DNA of 64,000 nucleotides from Phlegmacium glaucopus (lineage: Eukaryota > Basidiomycota > Agaricomycetes > Agaricales > Cortinariaceae). Each line of letters opens with the position of its first letter. Within the stretch, counting starts at the first letter, position 1. This document shows positions 1 to 10,048 of this stretch, one piece after another. Under the pieces are notes generated by a model. That model was not told where the DNA came from, ran no database searches, and saw only the letters and a program-made list of their open reading frames with translations. The stretch is taken from positions 2,629,219 through 2,693,218 of the forward strand of contig MU130378.1 of the NCBI GenBank assembly GCA_015039465.1, read 5' to 3'. Position numbers and translations under genes: made by a program.

Positions 1-1200
1 TGGTAGTTCTCCCCACCTTTGATGGATTTTAATCGTTGTACCCCGATTTTTATCTTGTTGGGGATACAAAGGTCCTTGTTACTCACGTGTACCACGGTCT
101 TGGTTTCATTCCCATGGTCCTTGGTCATATAGATAAAAACCTGTAATAGATAGAAATTTATAGAGTTTACATATTTTATGGAGGGTCCCAAACATTTATC
201 AGTCTTTTAACCTCAGAAAGAAAGGGGGGGGAGTTAACGTTGGATCATGTCGAGTGACAGAATCTGTAACTCGTTCTTGTGAACAGAAACTCATCACCTG
301 AACTTTTATTTAGTCAAAGAGTCTCAACAAACTGAACAACGTTATTAACAACTTAACAACATTTTCAACAACAACACAATTTCAGTATCGTCTTCGTTCT
401 CCCGAAGAACACATACGTTAACACAATTTCAGTATCGTCTTCAAACTCAGAAGAACACATACGTTAACACAACTTCAACATTGTTTCAGAACCTGAAAAC
501 ACATGTGTTTAACATTTAGTTAGTCTCTTCAGAATCCTTAAGAAGACGACTAACAACCACGTTCGGTATTTAACGTTTTGGTGAAAATTTTCAAACTAGT
601 AGGAAATTAACTAGGTTTAATAATAACAACAACACACACAAATCAACTTCACTTAAGTTTTATAACCTTTCCAATATGAAAGATCTTTTGGGTTGAACGT
701 AATAATTCTAACATATTTCAAAACTAACTCACTAACAAAACTCATCTCTAAAATATTAGAACTTTTATGTGGAAAAGAGTTGTTGGAGACACGTCAATGT
801 AGTCGCAGAAGCCATGTCCACAAGATCAGACAAACGACTCCTACGTACTAAGTGTAAATCTTCCACGTAAGTCTTTTCGTTGACCGTATGGAAAATGGTA
901 CGGGACTGCTCGGTAGAGGACATACCGGACCATCAACCGTACCGGTTCTGTCACTACGGTTCAGAGGTACAGTCCCCATCCTAACTACCGTTTTCGTACA
1001 AACCATGAACGTAGCACCCTCCAGCTCGTTTATATTAAAGAAACTCCAATTACTCGGTACTCGTTAACTGAACAACCAATAAAACACCTACTTCACCGTA
1101 CTGTATAGTAGCTTCTCTTATAACTAGAAACTTAGGGAACACTAACGCGACTGGCTATATTCTGCTTGGTAAACTGTGCCTATTGTGCCTGGAAACAATC
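1..1200. mobile_element. String-reversed (not complemented) block with copia GAG-pre-integrase region
   Basis: Neither strand of this block encodes anything recognisable. Read backwards on the same strand, from about 1165 down to 804, it encodes Ty1/copia pol. First comes a protease/integrase linker (LISVSAITRDSK, later KKLYLLDLPRCK), then after a small frame slip METWHHCLGHANYQAI, then KCESCILSKQTRTPVPKT. The His pair and the CxxC pair are the zinc ligands of the GAG-pre-integrase domain. This is the domain missing upstream of the integrase at 1675. The left limit is the window edge. The right limit is estimated at 1185-1210, because copia-like coding in the backward reading is still visible to about 1165-1185. 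Reversal without complement is not a biological rearrangement, so the block is most likely a data artefact in otherwise normal retrotransposon DNA. Confidence 0.85.
373..514. repeat. Tandem repeat, about 47-bp unit
   Basis: Two near-identical units start at 373 and 421 (each beginning acacaatttcagtatcgtct), and a diverged third starts at about 467. They lie inside the reversed block, in the part that belongs to the insertion separating GAG-pre-integrase from integrase. Tandem units like this are common in LTRs, but no LTR signal is proven here. Confidence 0.7.
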
Positions 1201-1674
1201 TTTATGATTGTTCAGCACTCCCCCTATCCTTAATCATCATGATTCCCACATAATCACATGGTTCCACTATCTTGGTTATTCTGCTTCCACTGTTGCTAGG
1301 GCACCAACTTCCCCTGAATATTTATTAATAATATTCTGTTGCTCCAAAATCACACCCCATGACATTGCTAACCCAATATTGTTTATTTAACTTTTCCTGT
1401 GCCAAGTCTATAAGGATATTCATGGATTTATTGGTTTTAATCCAGACATGCAATTTGTAGTGTAACAAATGATAGTCTATTGACCACACTTATTAACTAT
1501 ATGCATTTAAGTCACACAGTAATAGGTCTAATCAGAAGTTGAGGGTAAACAACTCTGATTCCCTTGTCTATTATCAGTTGTATTAGCCAGTTATTGGTGC
1601 ATTAATTAATATTTATGCTGAAATAATAGATAAAAATTGCAAAAACCATGCTTATGCAGATTTAAATCATATCA
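1201..1674. mobile_element. Rest of an LTR-like insertion splitting the copia pol gene
   Basis: AT-rich non-coding sequence between the reversed block and the integrase. The pol reading is interrupted after PKT in the reversed block (base 804, read backwards) and resumes at 1675. Both break points carry acgc, which looks like a short target-site duplication. The insertion begins tgatgtaac (read backwards from 803) and ends atatca at 1674, so its ends are TGAT and ATCA, as for a solo LTR or LTR remnant. Its apparent length is about 1.28 kb if the reversed block ends near 1200. No coding was found in it. Confidence 0.45.
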
Positions 1675-2240
1675 ACGCATGAAGATGGACCAGGACATCG
1701 AGCAACTAGGAAGTTAGAGAAAGTATGGGTAGATCTTACTGGACCCACTGCTGTACCTTCCAGAAATGGAAACATATTCATCATGAACATTATAGACGAT
1801 TTTACGTCCTACTCTTGGTCACTCATGTTACCAAACAAAAGCAGTGCTTTCCCGCAATTGAAACAGTGGGAAATTGCACAGGAAAACAAAACAGGGATAA
1901 AGATCGGAACATATAGAATGGATAATGGAGAACTGAAGTCAGACAAGATGGAAGCCCGGTTACGATCAAGGGGGATTCAACAGGAGTTCACAGCTCCTTA
2001 TACCTCAGCACACATTGGCAAGGTCAAACAACTACATCGCACACTCATGGGAAAAACACACTCAATGTGATCTTATGCCAAGTTACCTCCCTTCCTGTGG
2101 GAAGACCTATACTCAACGGCAAATCATCTCCATGTCCAAACAATCAGCAAAGGTGCATCTAAAACACCCTTCAAATTATGGTACAGGTGGACACCTGATT
2201 ACTCCTATATATGAGAAATCGGCTGCAATGCATATGTCCT
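1675..2240 (+). pseudogene. Ty1/copia integrase core, decayed
   Basis: The region starts THEDGPGHRATRKLEKVWVD and continues with the integrase core: VWVDLTGPTAVPS, FIMNIIDDFTSYSWSLML, YRMDNGELKSD, then TAPYTSAHIGKVKQLHRTLM. The first two acidic positions of the DDE triad are visible (VDLTGP and MDNG). The third, normally in a NGVAERLNRT-like stretch, reads GKVKQLHRT, so the catalytic Glu is replaced by Lys. The frame shifts around 1780 and breaks near 2070, and no complete ORF survives. It joins in frame to the GAG-pre-integrase domain of the reversed block when the intervening insertion is skipped. Confidence 0.85.
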
Positions 2241-2694
2241 AATCCTCAACAGACATAACCCCAAAATTTACGAACGATCTATCAAGTGTGTTCTTGTCGG
2301 CTACGAAATGCAATCCAAGTCTTATCTATGCTGGAACTGAGAGGATCAGTGAATGTACAAATTGTATCATGTAAAATTTATTGAGAGTCATGAGACATCA
2401 GACTCTTCGCTTACCCCAGATAACCCCGAAAGCTCTCAGGAGGAGCTGCTACCATCTACCATCAGAGACATCTTTAAAACAGCATCACCAAATTTGCTCC
2501 CATGTGATAATGAAGAAACGATGCCACCTGACCATGATCTGGATCTTAATCTTAATCAGCAAACACAGAACTCCAATGCCCCTAAAGACAAAATTGACAA
2601 ACAGACATCAGTTCCCCGCCGCTCAGCCAGGACAGCAAAACCTATCGATGTTTTTAGAACGGTGATAGGACCCAGGAGACGTCTAGGGATGTAA
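2241..2694 (+). pseudogene. Copia pol linker between integrase and reverse transcriptase
   Basis: The open stretch 2353-2694 encodes a polar, acidic, Pro/Ser-rich segment that ends in VPRRSARTAKP. This type of basic motif lies between integrase and reverse transcriptase in copia polyproteins. Before it, a short stretch around 2270-2350 resembles the C-terminal integrase region (YERSIKCVLVGYEMQSKSY). Frameshifts separate it from the integrase core. The segment is cut at its right end by the insertion that begins near 2692. Confidence 0.6.
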
Positions 2695-3320
2695 ACGCAC
2701 CATTTTCGCGGTTTCACAACCTTTGCAGTATACTCGCGGATGCTCACATATCATTGCGGATACTTGCAGATCATCGCAGGTCATCGCAGATCATCGCAGA
2801 TCATCGCAGATCATCACAGGTCATCGCACATACTCGCACATACTCGCAGCTCATCGCAGAACACTTGCAGATCATCGCAGACACTTGCAGTCATCACCAA
2901 TATTCGCATTATCATTTGCAGTTGCCAGCTGTTCTTGCAATCATTAAACACGACTCAAACAAAGGTCACTCAGGTGACTGTATTACTCATCACCTTTATT
3001 TTTATCTTGTCTCCTTTATTTGGCTCTTATCTCCTATGTTTCATTACCAATTTACCGGATCCATGTGACTCCGCTTTAACCCACATTTTACATTCTTGTT
3101 TCACCTTTCCGCACTTAGCTATTGCTAGTTACTATATTATTAGCAGTAGCAAGTAGGGTAACAAGAGAGAGGAGAACAGACGAAATTACCACAGTTTTGA
3201 TCCCACCTTTGGAACGTCGTACTAAGCTACTCTTGCACTCCTTCAAAATCATCCTGCACACTTCGCTTTTTCTGCGCATTATCTCGCACTTTAAAGCGAA
3301 CCTTCGCACCTCATAAAACC
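2692..3320. mobile_element. Non-coding insertion with subterminal tcgca repeats, possibly hAT-like
   Basis: About 630 bp interrupt the copia polyprotein between the RRSARTAKP linker and the reverse transcriptase. The left end reads tagggatgtaaacgc, which resembles hAT-family termini. Both ends are crowded with tcgca/tgcag motifs, as in subterminal repeats of hAT elements. I could not find a matching inverted terminus on the right side, so the class is unproven and the right boundary (about 3300-3330) is approximate. No transposase is encoded. Confidence 0.4.
2722..2905. repeat. Degenerate 10-bp tandem repeat (atcatcgcag)
   Basis: A run of roughly 10-bp units related to atcatcgcag and actcgcagat, with about 18 imperfect copies. 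Perfect neighbours occur around 2775-2815, and variants such as acatactcgc and acacttgcag lie to the right. It lies inside the insertion that interrupts the copia element. Confidence 0.85.
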
Positions 3321-3379
3321 TCACTGTCACCTATTGAAGAGAACTACATCAACCCCACGAACTACGTACTACTTGCGGT

Positions 3380-4889
3380 CTGTCCCCACCGCCGGTACAT
3401 CAACGGCAAGGCTAGACGACGCAGTACAAAAGTTGAAAGACAGTGCACAACAACTAGCCAAAGGGAGAGAGAGAAAGAAAACGCTACAAGATATATGAGA
3501 GGAGGAGATCCAAAATGATCCAGAGGTGGTGGAAAAAGCTGGCATTAACGAGCTATGTGACCTATATGAAAAGCTCGCCATAGACGATCACCTTACTCCA
3601 ACAGAACGGACCAATATCCTGCTCTCGGCTATAGCAAACCAGACTAAAGCCAATCCCACTATCCTTGACTTCAAAGACATGCCGAACACTTGGGAACAAG
3701 CTCAGTTATCCAAAAACACACACAAATGGGAGGCTGGCTACCGAGATGAGCTAAAATCGCTTAAAGAAATGGGTGTTTACGATCTAATACCCCCTACTGA
3801 TGTCCCACAGGGATGCAAAGTTCACAAAGGCCGACCGGTATTCCACCTAAAGTGTAACAAACAAGGAGAACCAACTTGCTGGAAGGTTCAGCTAGTGTTC
3901 AAAGGATTCGAGCAAATCTATGGACACGACTATACACCTACCACCTCACCTACTGCACGGATGGAATCGTGGTGTATCCTCCTACACATTGCTGCCTGCA
4001 AGGACTGGGACATCCAACAAATCGATATCAAGACCGCTTTCCTTTATGGACTATTACCCGATGACAAAGTACAATATATGCGGCAACCGGAAGGGTTTGA
4101 GGAACCGGGTAAAGAGACGTGGGTATGGCGATTGAAACGGGGATTATATGGAATGAAACAGAGTGGACGGATCTGGAACCAGACGATGAATTCCGCCATG
4201 CTTTTGTGGGGATTCAAACGACTGTCCTCCGAATCCTGTATATATTACAGGAACCGCCTAGAAGGGTGCGTCATTGCCACTGTTCACGTCAATGATTTCC
4301 TTTCTATTGCGCATCCAAAATCCGAGAATACTCACTTTAAAGATCAAATGAGAACCATATGGACAATTTCTGACCTGGGCGAGCCAAAGTTCTGCATCAG
4401 CATTGGAATTTGTCAAGACATTTCTTCCAAAATAATTTACCTATCTCAGGTAGCTCTCATTGACAAAGTAGTTTCACAATTTGGTCAAACAGATGCCTTC
4501 CCCATCTCTACCCCAATGGACCCAGGTTTGAAGCTACGATGCCCCGACCCAAAAGCTATTCCTACCATCGAGAAAGAGCACCTTGCAAAATTGCCCTATC
4601 GATCTCTTGTCAGTTGCCTTATTTACCTTTCTGTTGGGACTCGACCAGACATCATGTACGCAGTCCAACAGCTGTCACAATTCCTTGACAATTTCTCCTA
4701 TGCACATTGGAATGCAGCAGTTCGGGTCGTACAATATTTAAAAGCCACGCGAGATCTACAACTCTGCCTTGGAGGGTCTGAACCTATTGAACTACGAGGA
4801 TTTACGGATTCGGACTGGGCCAATTGCCTTGATACCAGGCATAGCGTTGGAGGCTTCCTCTTTACTCTTGGCTCCGGTATCGTCACCTG
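3380..4889 (+). pseudogene. Ty1/copia reverse transcriptase with start of RNase H
   Basis: A long open stretch (3526-4889) matches the copia-type reverse transcriptase (RVT_2). Recognisable parts are GYRDELKSLKEMGVYDLIPP, the conserved QQIDIKTAFLYG with the first catalytic Asp, RLKRGLYGMKQSGRIWN, then TVHVNDFLSIAHP, where the YVDD box reads HVND, and RSLVSCLIYLSVGTRPDI. The RNase H domain begins at LRGFTDSDWANCLDTRHS. The block at 3410-3525 upstream is in the same frame but has an in-frame stop. The loss of one Asp in the YVDD box means the enzyme is probably inactive. The reading stops at GSGIVTC, where another element has inserted, and RNase H resumes at 6672. Confidence 0.9.
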
Positions 4890-6671
4890 TGTTAGGGCAA
4901 CTGCGACGCTGACTTAGTCAAGCTAGCAGGGGATCTAAAGTTAATAATATTTCAGAAAAGATATCTACAAGTGACTTACCTAGCAGGGGATCCAAAGAGG
5001 AAAGGATGGGGATCCCTGCTAGGCTGGGGGTGTTTAAGTACTAATATGGACATAACAGAGATATAAAATAAATAAAGGAATGATATGATAATAATTAATT
5101 AATTAAATAAGAAGTGGTGCGATATGAAAAATAGAAATAAAAGAGGTGAATTGGAGGATCGGAGTCAGAGCGGAACTACAGGGTTCCGGAGTCAACCAGT
5201 GATGGAAGCGGAGTTGGACGGAAGGTCAGAGGTCATTGGAAAGGCGGGGTGTATGATTCTAAAGTTGAGGTTTGGGTTAAAGTCAGGTGTCCCCTAACAA
5301 CCTGGAGCTCACGCTATCGCGCACCAATACTGATTGGTAGCATGAGAAGAAAGCTTAAAAGTCGCCATCATGAAAATAAGCAGACTTCAAGTTTGCTTAC
5401 CTATTTTGGAAGCGGCCCTGAATCGTGTTCCTGGTCAACAAAATCATTCGTTCAACGATAACATCCCCATCACTCATCATACTCTCAATGTCTCACACTA
5501 TGCTCTCCATTGTTTTCACTATCGACATGCTCCTAAGCATATACCATCCATTTGTTCCTTGGCTAGTGATCCAGCAAAGCGATCAATCTACTATTCGCAT
5601 CGGTCATCGGCTCGCGTTTGATCGTATCTTTGGTCCATCATTTCAAGAACGGCCCCTTTATGGACGCATCAACTACATCTCCCATTATGTACAAGGCTTT
5701 GTCATTGTTGTTGTGGCTATGGACCCACAAGTCTTCCCCTCAGCCATCTATCTTGCCATCCCTCGCTCCTGGATCTCACTCAGTCCCCTATCCTCACTCA
5801 TCTACCTCTTATCTTATCATTCACTGCCAAAACCATCATTCACGCGGTACCTGAAGCCTTCCCACCCTCTTTATGACAATTTAGGAAGTCCAGGAGGATC
5901 ACGACTAAGCAGGAATTGCAGATGAATCAGCAGCAGAGGATTATTCTCGCAGTGTGTCAAGTGTTATCAAGGCTGCGCGACATGGGACCATGGGCAAGTA
6001 GTGTTTTCTTGGGAACAAGGCTGCGCCTTTCAGGTGTTGACTCAGGACCTTTCACATTTTTGACATGACCACACGCCTATGGAGTCGATATATTTTTGCT
6101 ATTAGGCTATGCGCACTGCCTTCTTTTCTTTTCTCTTGCACTTTGACACTTGTACAGAATTTTTTATTGTTCCTTCTTCTTTTTCTTGTTCTTTTCTTCT
6201 CGCAGCTGTCCTTTCTTCATTCCCCTTCTGACAGCGCATACTCCTTTCTTTTTTTATTTGTTTTACATAGCCTCATCCTTAGGGTATAAATACTGCTCTT
6301 TTGTACCAGGATAGGTAGTTCAGTTCAATTCATTCTTACCCCCCACTTTCATCATCTCAGTGGAATTCCAGTGAATTCCTCCCTTAAGTTCGCTTTTCTT
6401 GCCCCTTACTGTCAATCTATCCCCTATCCCTCAACCGCTATAGTCTTACTGAAGACTCTCTCTTGCTCATCCTCATCCTCATCTTATACCTCATTCATCT
6501 TCCAAGACCTTCATCCTCCTCCTTCTCTTCTCTATTCTTTCCCCTTACCTCTGTGCGTTAAAAGTCAAGGTTATACCTTCCCTAAACAAACAACAGGGAG
6601 TCTCTTGACCTAAGGTCTGGTCCACTGCTCTCTGGTTGGTGTTTTATAACAACACAAATAATGATTTATAA
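4890..6671. mobile_element. LTR-like insertion (about 1.77 kb) inside copia RNase H
   Basis: This segment splits the RNase H codons exactly between GSGIVT and RKQKTIATSSCEAEYT. It starts tgttaggg and contains ttataacaaca at about 6644-6654, suggesting TGTTA and TAACA termini. It carries a good TATA element (ggtataaata, about 6277-6286) followed by an initiator-like region, as in LTR promoters. Near its left end is an inverted repeat: agcaggggatcc at 4982 pairs with ggatccctgct at about 5010. No convincing target-site duplication was found, and no protein domain is recognisable, so it is called a large solo LTR or LTR remnant with approximate boundaries. Confidence 0.55.
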
Positions 6672-7028
6672 CGCAAACAGAAGACCATCGCTACCTCATC
6701 CTGCGAAGCGGAATACACCGCTGCATTTGAGTCATCAAAGGAGGCCATCTGGCTTCGTACCTTACTCTCTGAAATCGACATGAGCCCACCTGGACCAACC
6801 ACAATCCTCTGCGACAACAATGCAGCTATTGTTATCTCTAATGACCCTTTCCTTCATTCACATTCCAAACACTTCAACATTAAATATCACTTCCTACGAG
6901 AGAGGGTAAATAATGACGAAATAGTGTTATCCTATGTCAATACTCGCAACAATGTAGCCGATCTGTTCACGAAAGCCCTTGACAGGACGAAATTCAATCG
7001 TCTCCGATCCCTTATTGGTCTCTCATGA
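6672..7028 (+). pseudogene. Ty1/copia RNase H, C-terminal part
   Basis: Open sequence continuing the interrupted pol gene: RKQKTIATSSCEAEYTAAFE, EAIWLRTLLSEIDM, TILCDNNAAIVISND, HSKHFNIKYHFLRERV, VADLFTKALDRTKF, then a stop at 7026-7028. These are the SSCEAEYxA, CDNxAAI, RxKHIxIxYHxxRE and N.ADxxTKxL signatures that end copia polyproteins. The segment itself has no stop or frameshift, so this end of the element is the best preserved. The next 96 bp contain a T-rich run and a purine-rich stretch (gaggaggc, gtgaggaggag) that fits a polypurine tract just before the 3' LTR. Confidence 0.9.
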
Positions 7029-7124
7029 TTTTTCTATTTTAATTTTTTTTATCTCTTTCTTTCTTTCTTTTTTTTTCCCCCCAATTCCATCTGAGGAGGA
7101 GGCTTTGTTCACGGTGAGGAGGAG

Positions 7125-7412
7125 TGTTGAGAATGGGGCCGCCATGACCCAAATAGGAAAAGGCCACCATGAACAAAGCAGAGTGGGCGACGTGCCACAG
7201 AGTGGCATCCTCTTATAAATACTTTACACATACATAGATATGCCTCAGTCGATTATATCTGTGACTGAGGTATGATATTTCTCTACTCTTTATTCATCTC
7301 ATTTCACTTATATTCTGTACCTAGTGTCACTATATCTAGGTACAGTGGTTTAATATACAGTTGATTATATCTGTGACTGAGTGTCACTATATCTAGGGTA
7401 TAAGATTTAACA
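7125..7412 (+). mobile_element. 3' LTR of the copia element
   Basis: A 288-bp segment begins tgttgagaatggggccgcc directly after the purine tract and ends gatttaaca, giving TG...CA ends with TGTT/AACA. It contains a TATA element (ctcttataaatactt, about 7210). It also has two internal direct repeats: gattatatctgtgactgag at about 7248 and 7363, and tgtcactatatctagg at about 7326 and 7382. The matching 5' LTR is not in the window, being outside it or lost. Confidence 0.75.
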
Positions 7413-7413
7413 C

Positions 7414-7540
7414 GATAAAACTCCATCCAATACTCCGGAATAGAGTCCTTGATTAAATTGACAAAAAAAAAGAGTCCTTGAACTTAACACCAGGCTTAAG
7501 TTCAAAGACTCTATTCCAGAGTATCGGACGGAGTTTTATC
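7414..7540. repeat. Nearly palindromic 127-bp inverted repeat
   Basis: The left arm gataaaactccatccaatac... is repeated inverted as ...gtatcggacggagttttatc, with arms of about 39 bp. Inside lies a second palindrome, gagtccttgaacttaa against ttaagttcaaagactc. It directly abuts the copia 3' LTR. It can be read as a foldback element (MITE). It can also be read as two head-to-head ends of the LTR family at 7495-8777, because the arms resemble the 3' end of the solo LTR at 7817-8392. Confidence 0.75.
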
Positions 7541-8777
7541 AGAACAGAACCACAGAATGGATAAGGACTTCAGCCTCAGCATATATGCTGTGCTACCCTA
7601 AACCTTCATGTCCTAATTTCAGAGTAGAAATGGAACAGAGTGGAACCGGAAGTCGCAGGGGCTTAGAGGACAAACAAGAGGAGGAAACTAAGTTGATATT
7701 TGAACTGAGTACATACAAGCTTTGAGTACTTAAATAATAAAAGGAATAGCAACTGAAATATAAAAGATAAATATAAAGTGCTGCATTCTGCTCCTGGAAA
7801 GTCCTGCATTCTTGGGTGTTACATTCCGTCATATGTTACTCCGGTCCAGCTCCGTCGGAGTTGTTTCCGGTAGTCCGTACTCCGAACAGTGCCTTCCCTT
7901 ATATCCCGAACTACTCCTTCTATGTTCAACTCCGAGACTTCTCCGTGACATTCCGATTCCTCCGACTATACTCCAAACCCGTTATCACTTCTTCGCCACT
8001 ACCACTATTCTTTGTCATCATCTTTCCCATCATCAGTCAGCACACTAGCCATGGATTATTCACCCAAGAATGCAGGACCTTTCCCGGGAGCAGAACGCAG
8101 CACTTATATTTTTATTCTATATTTCGGTTGCAATTCTCTTTATATTTAAAGTACTCGAACTTGTATGTTTTCCCTTAGTTCGAATATCAACTTAGTTCCC
8201 CTCCTCTTGTTTTCCCTCTAAGTCACTGAGGTCTTCCGACTTGTTACTTTATTCTTCCGTTCCGAAATCAGGACACCTTAGGAGCTGGGCGGCACAGCAC
8301 ATACGCTGAGGCCAACGTCCTTTCCGGGTTACTGTTCCGGTTCCGTTCCGGAGTAACTCCGTCGTGACTTCTCCTTTGTTTTAAACTTAACATTGGGTGA
8401 ATAATCCATAGCGGGTGTGCTGACTGATAGTGGGAAAGTGATGACAAAGAAATAGTTGTTATGGCGAAGATGTGGAAATGGGTTTGGAGTAACATTGGAA
8501 GAGCCAGAATGATACAGAGAAGTCTCGGAGTTGAACAAAGGAAGAGTAGATCTGGATACAAGGGAAAGTACTGGAACAGAGTACGGATGTAAGGTAGGCC
8601 ATATGTGCCGCAACACACCATTACACCAAAAGGTTGAATATCTGAAAGATTATTCTTTCAGGTACCAGCACATATATATGGTGATGTATACAGCTGTATG
8701 GCAACCAGCCTTACAACAGACTACCGGAGACAACTCCGACAGAGCTGGACCAGAGTAACATATAATGGAATGTAACA
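7495..8777 (-). mobile_element. Antisense LTR copy, interrupted by a nested solo LTR
   Basis: Sequence 7560-7816 is the inverted, diverged counterpart of about 8059-8340. Sequence 8393-8777 is the inverted counterpart of 7817-8062. Removing 7817-8392 together with one ttggg copy restores a continuous minus-strand LTR running from 8777 (minus-strand start tgttacattcc) to about 7495. It is therefore a member of the same family as the solo LTR, in opposite orientation. The left limit is blurred by the palindrome at 7414-7540. It has no coding capacity. Confidence 0.75.
7817..8392 (+). mobile_element. Solo LTR with 5-bp target-site duplication ttggg
   Basis: A 576-bp element begins tgttacattccgtc and ends aaacttaaca, with TG...CA ends and TGTTA/TAACA terminal repeats. 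It is flanked on both sides by ttggg (7812-7816 and 8393-8397), the 5-bp duplication expected from LTR integration. It sits inside an antisense copy of its own family. There is no internal coding region, so it is best explained as a solo LTR left by recombination between two LTRs. Confidence 0.85.
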
Positions 8778-10048
8778 CAAGCCAGCACATCACTAATTGG
8801 AATTGACACTAGCTCACTTATTTTTAAGGGCTTGAGTATGAAATAAAAAATTCTAACTCCTAATAGATGTTCATAATAAGGTACTACAGCATGTACAAGG
8901 TCATCACATGATTATGCATGACATTCCATGAGAGACCACTATTAGCTTAATAGCATCTGCAACAGGGCTGAATCTCCTTATTGAGTTGTGCAGGACCCTA
9001 GGAAATAGGAGTATCTAGGTTGTGGCATGACCCAATTTTTAAATTACTACCTAGTTGAGATGCTATTAAGGAAATACACCTTTCTCTCCCTCATTTTTGT
9101 GGATATTGAGATGCTGTGTTTTTCTGGAATCCATTATGAAATAGCTAGAGCATGCTAATATCACTCAATTTAAAATTTAAATATTTGATCTATTTGACAT
9201 ATAACTAGTGCCAATGCATTGAAGAACACAAATCTCAAGCATAAGGCACCCGTGAGTCACAGAAAGTGACGGCACGTGATTTGGTGAGTAAACTTGGAAT
9301 GTCTATATATATCTGGACTTACAGCTTTTTAAGCGGTTGTTTGCATACTAGTACCTTTTTGATACTATCATCTCTTTTTCGAACTTCCTCATCTTGTTTA
9401 CTGCCCAGGGAGAGATCCAAATATGCCGAGGACGTTCTTGATGAGCCATGTAGAGCCATAGTAAAAGATAAGATAGTCATAGTAAAACGTAGGCGAGAGC
9501 TGTTACGCAGACAGAGAGAAAAAAGAGCAAGCTGAGTTGGAGTATTTGGACGCTACATACAAGACAATTCGATGGGAGAAAGAATATGCCAGAGGAAAAT
9601 TTGTTCACAATGATAACATCATGACATAGTACTTTTTGTCAGGAGTTTGAAAAGGTAAAGTTGCAAGAGGGAAAGGTTGGAGAGAGAGGTGAATACGAGA
9701 GGCCACATGGCAGTCCCTACAAGGTGGCTACACCCCCCATTTGATGAGCTAATTATCAGTGAACAGTGAAAATGACGCATGGACGGAGAGGAGAAGTGAG
9801 ATACTGAGGTAAAAAAAAGCCCCAAGTTAACCCTCAAGCGCTCAGCCAATAATTCGCACAGGTTCAATATGCGTCTCTTAAAAAATTCATGTCCATTTCT
9901 GGATTGAGGACTAAGTACTTTTATTGCTGCTCAGAAGCCATATATCTAAGTGATCATTCAAGCAACAAGAGCAAGCTGAGAAGGGTATATTCTTCAAAAC
10001 ATGGAAGCCACTAGATATTAAGCTTTTAAGGATTTATCCACTCATTGT
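8778..10048. other. Gene-free stretch
   Basis: AT-rich sequence without a convincing gene. A basic open stretch at about 9360-9535 (KYAEDVLDEPCRAIVKD, then RRRELLRRQREKRAS) is short, has no recognisable domain and is probably chance or a relic. The right part is the 3' flank of the minus-strand TPR-like gene. Confidence 0.5.

Noticed and set aside
1..1200. Ordinary inversion of the copia 5' part
   Set aside because: The reverse complement gives no protein match; only backward reading without complement does, so an inversion cannot explain it.
9266..9535. Basic 89-aa open frame
   Set aside because: No domain, no neighbouring exon, low-complexity Arg/Lys end; likely chance.
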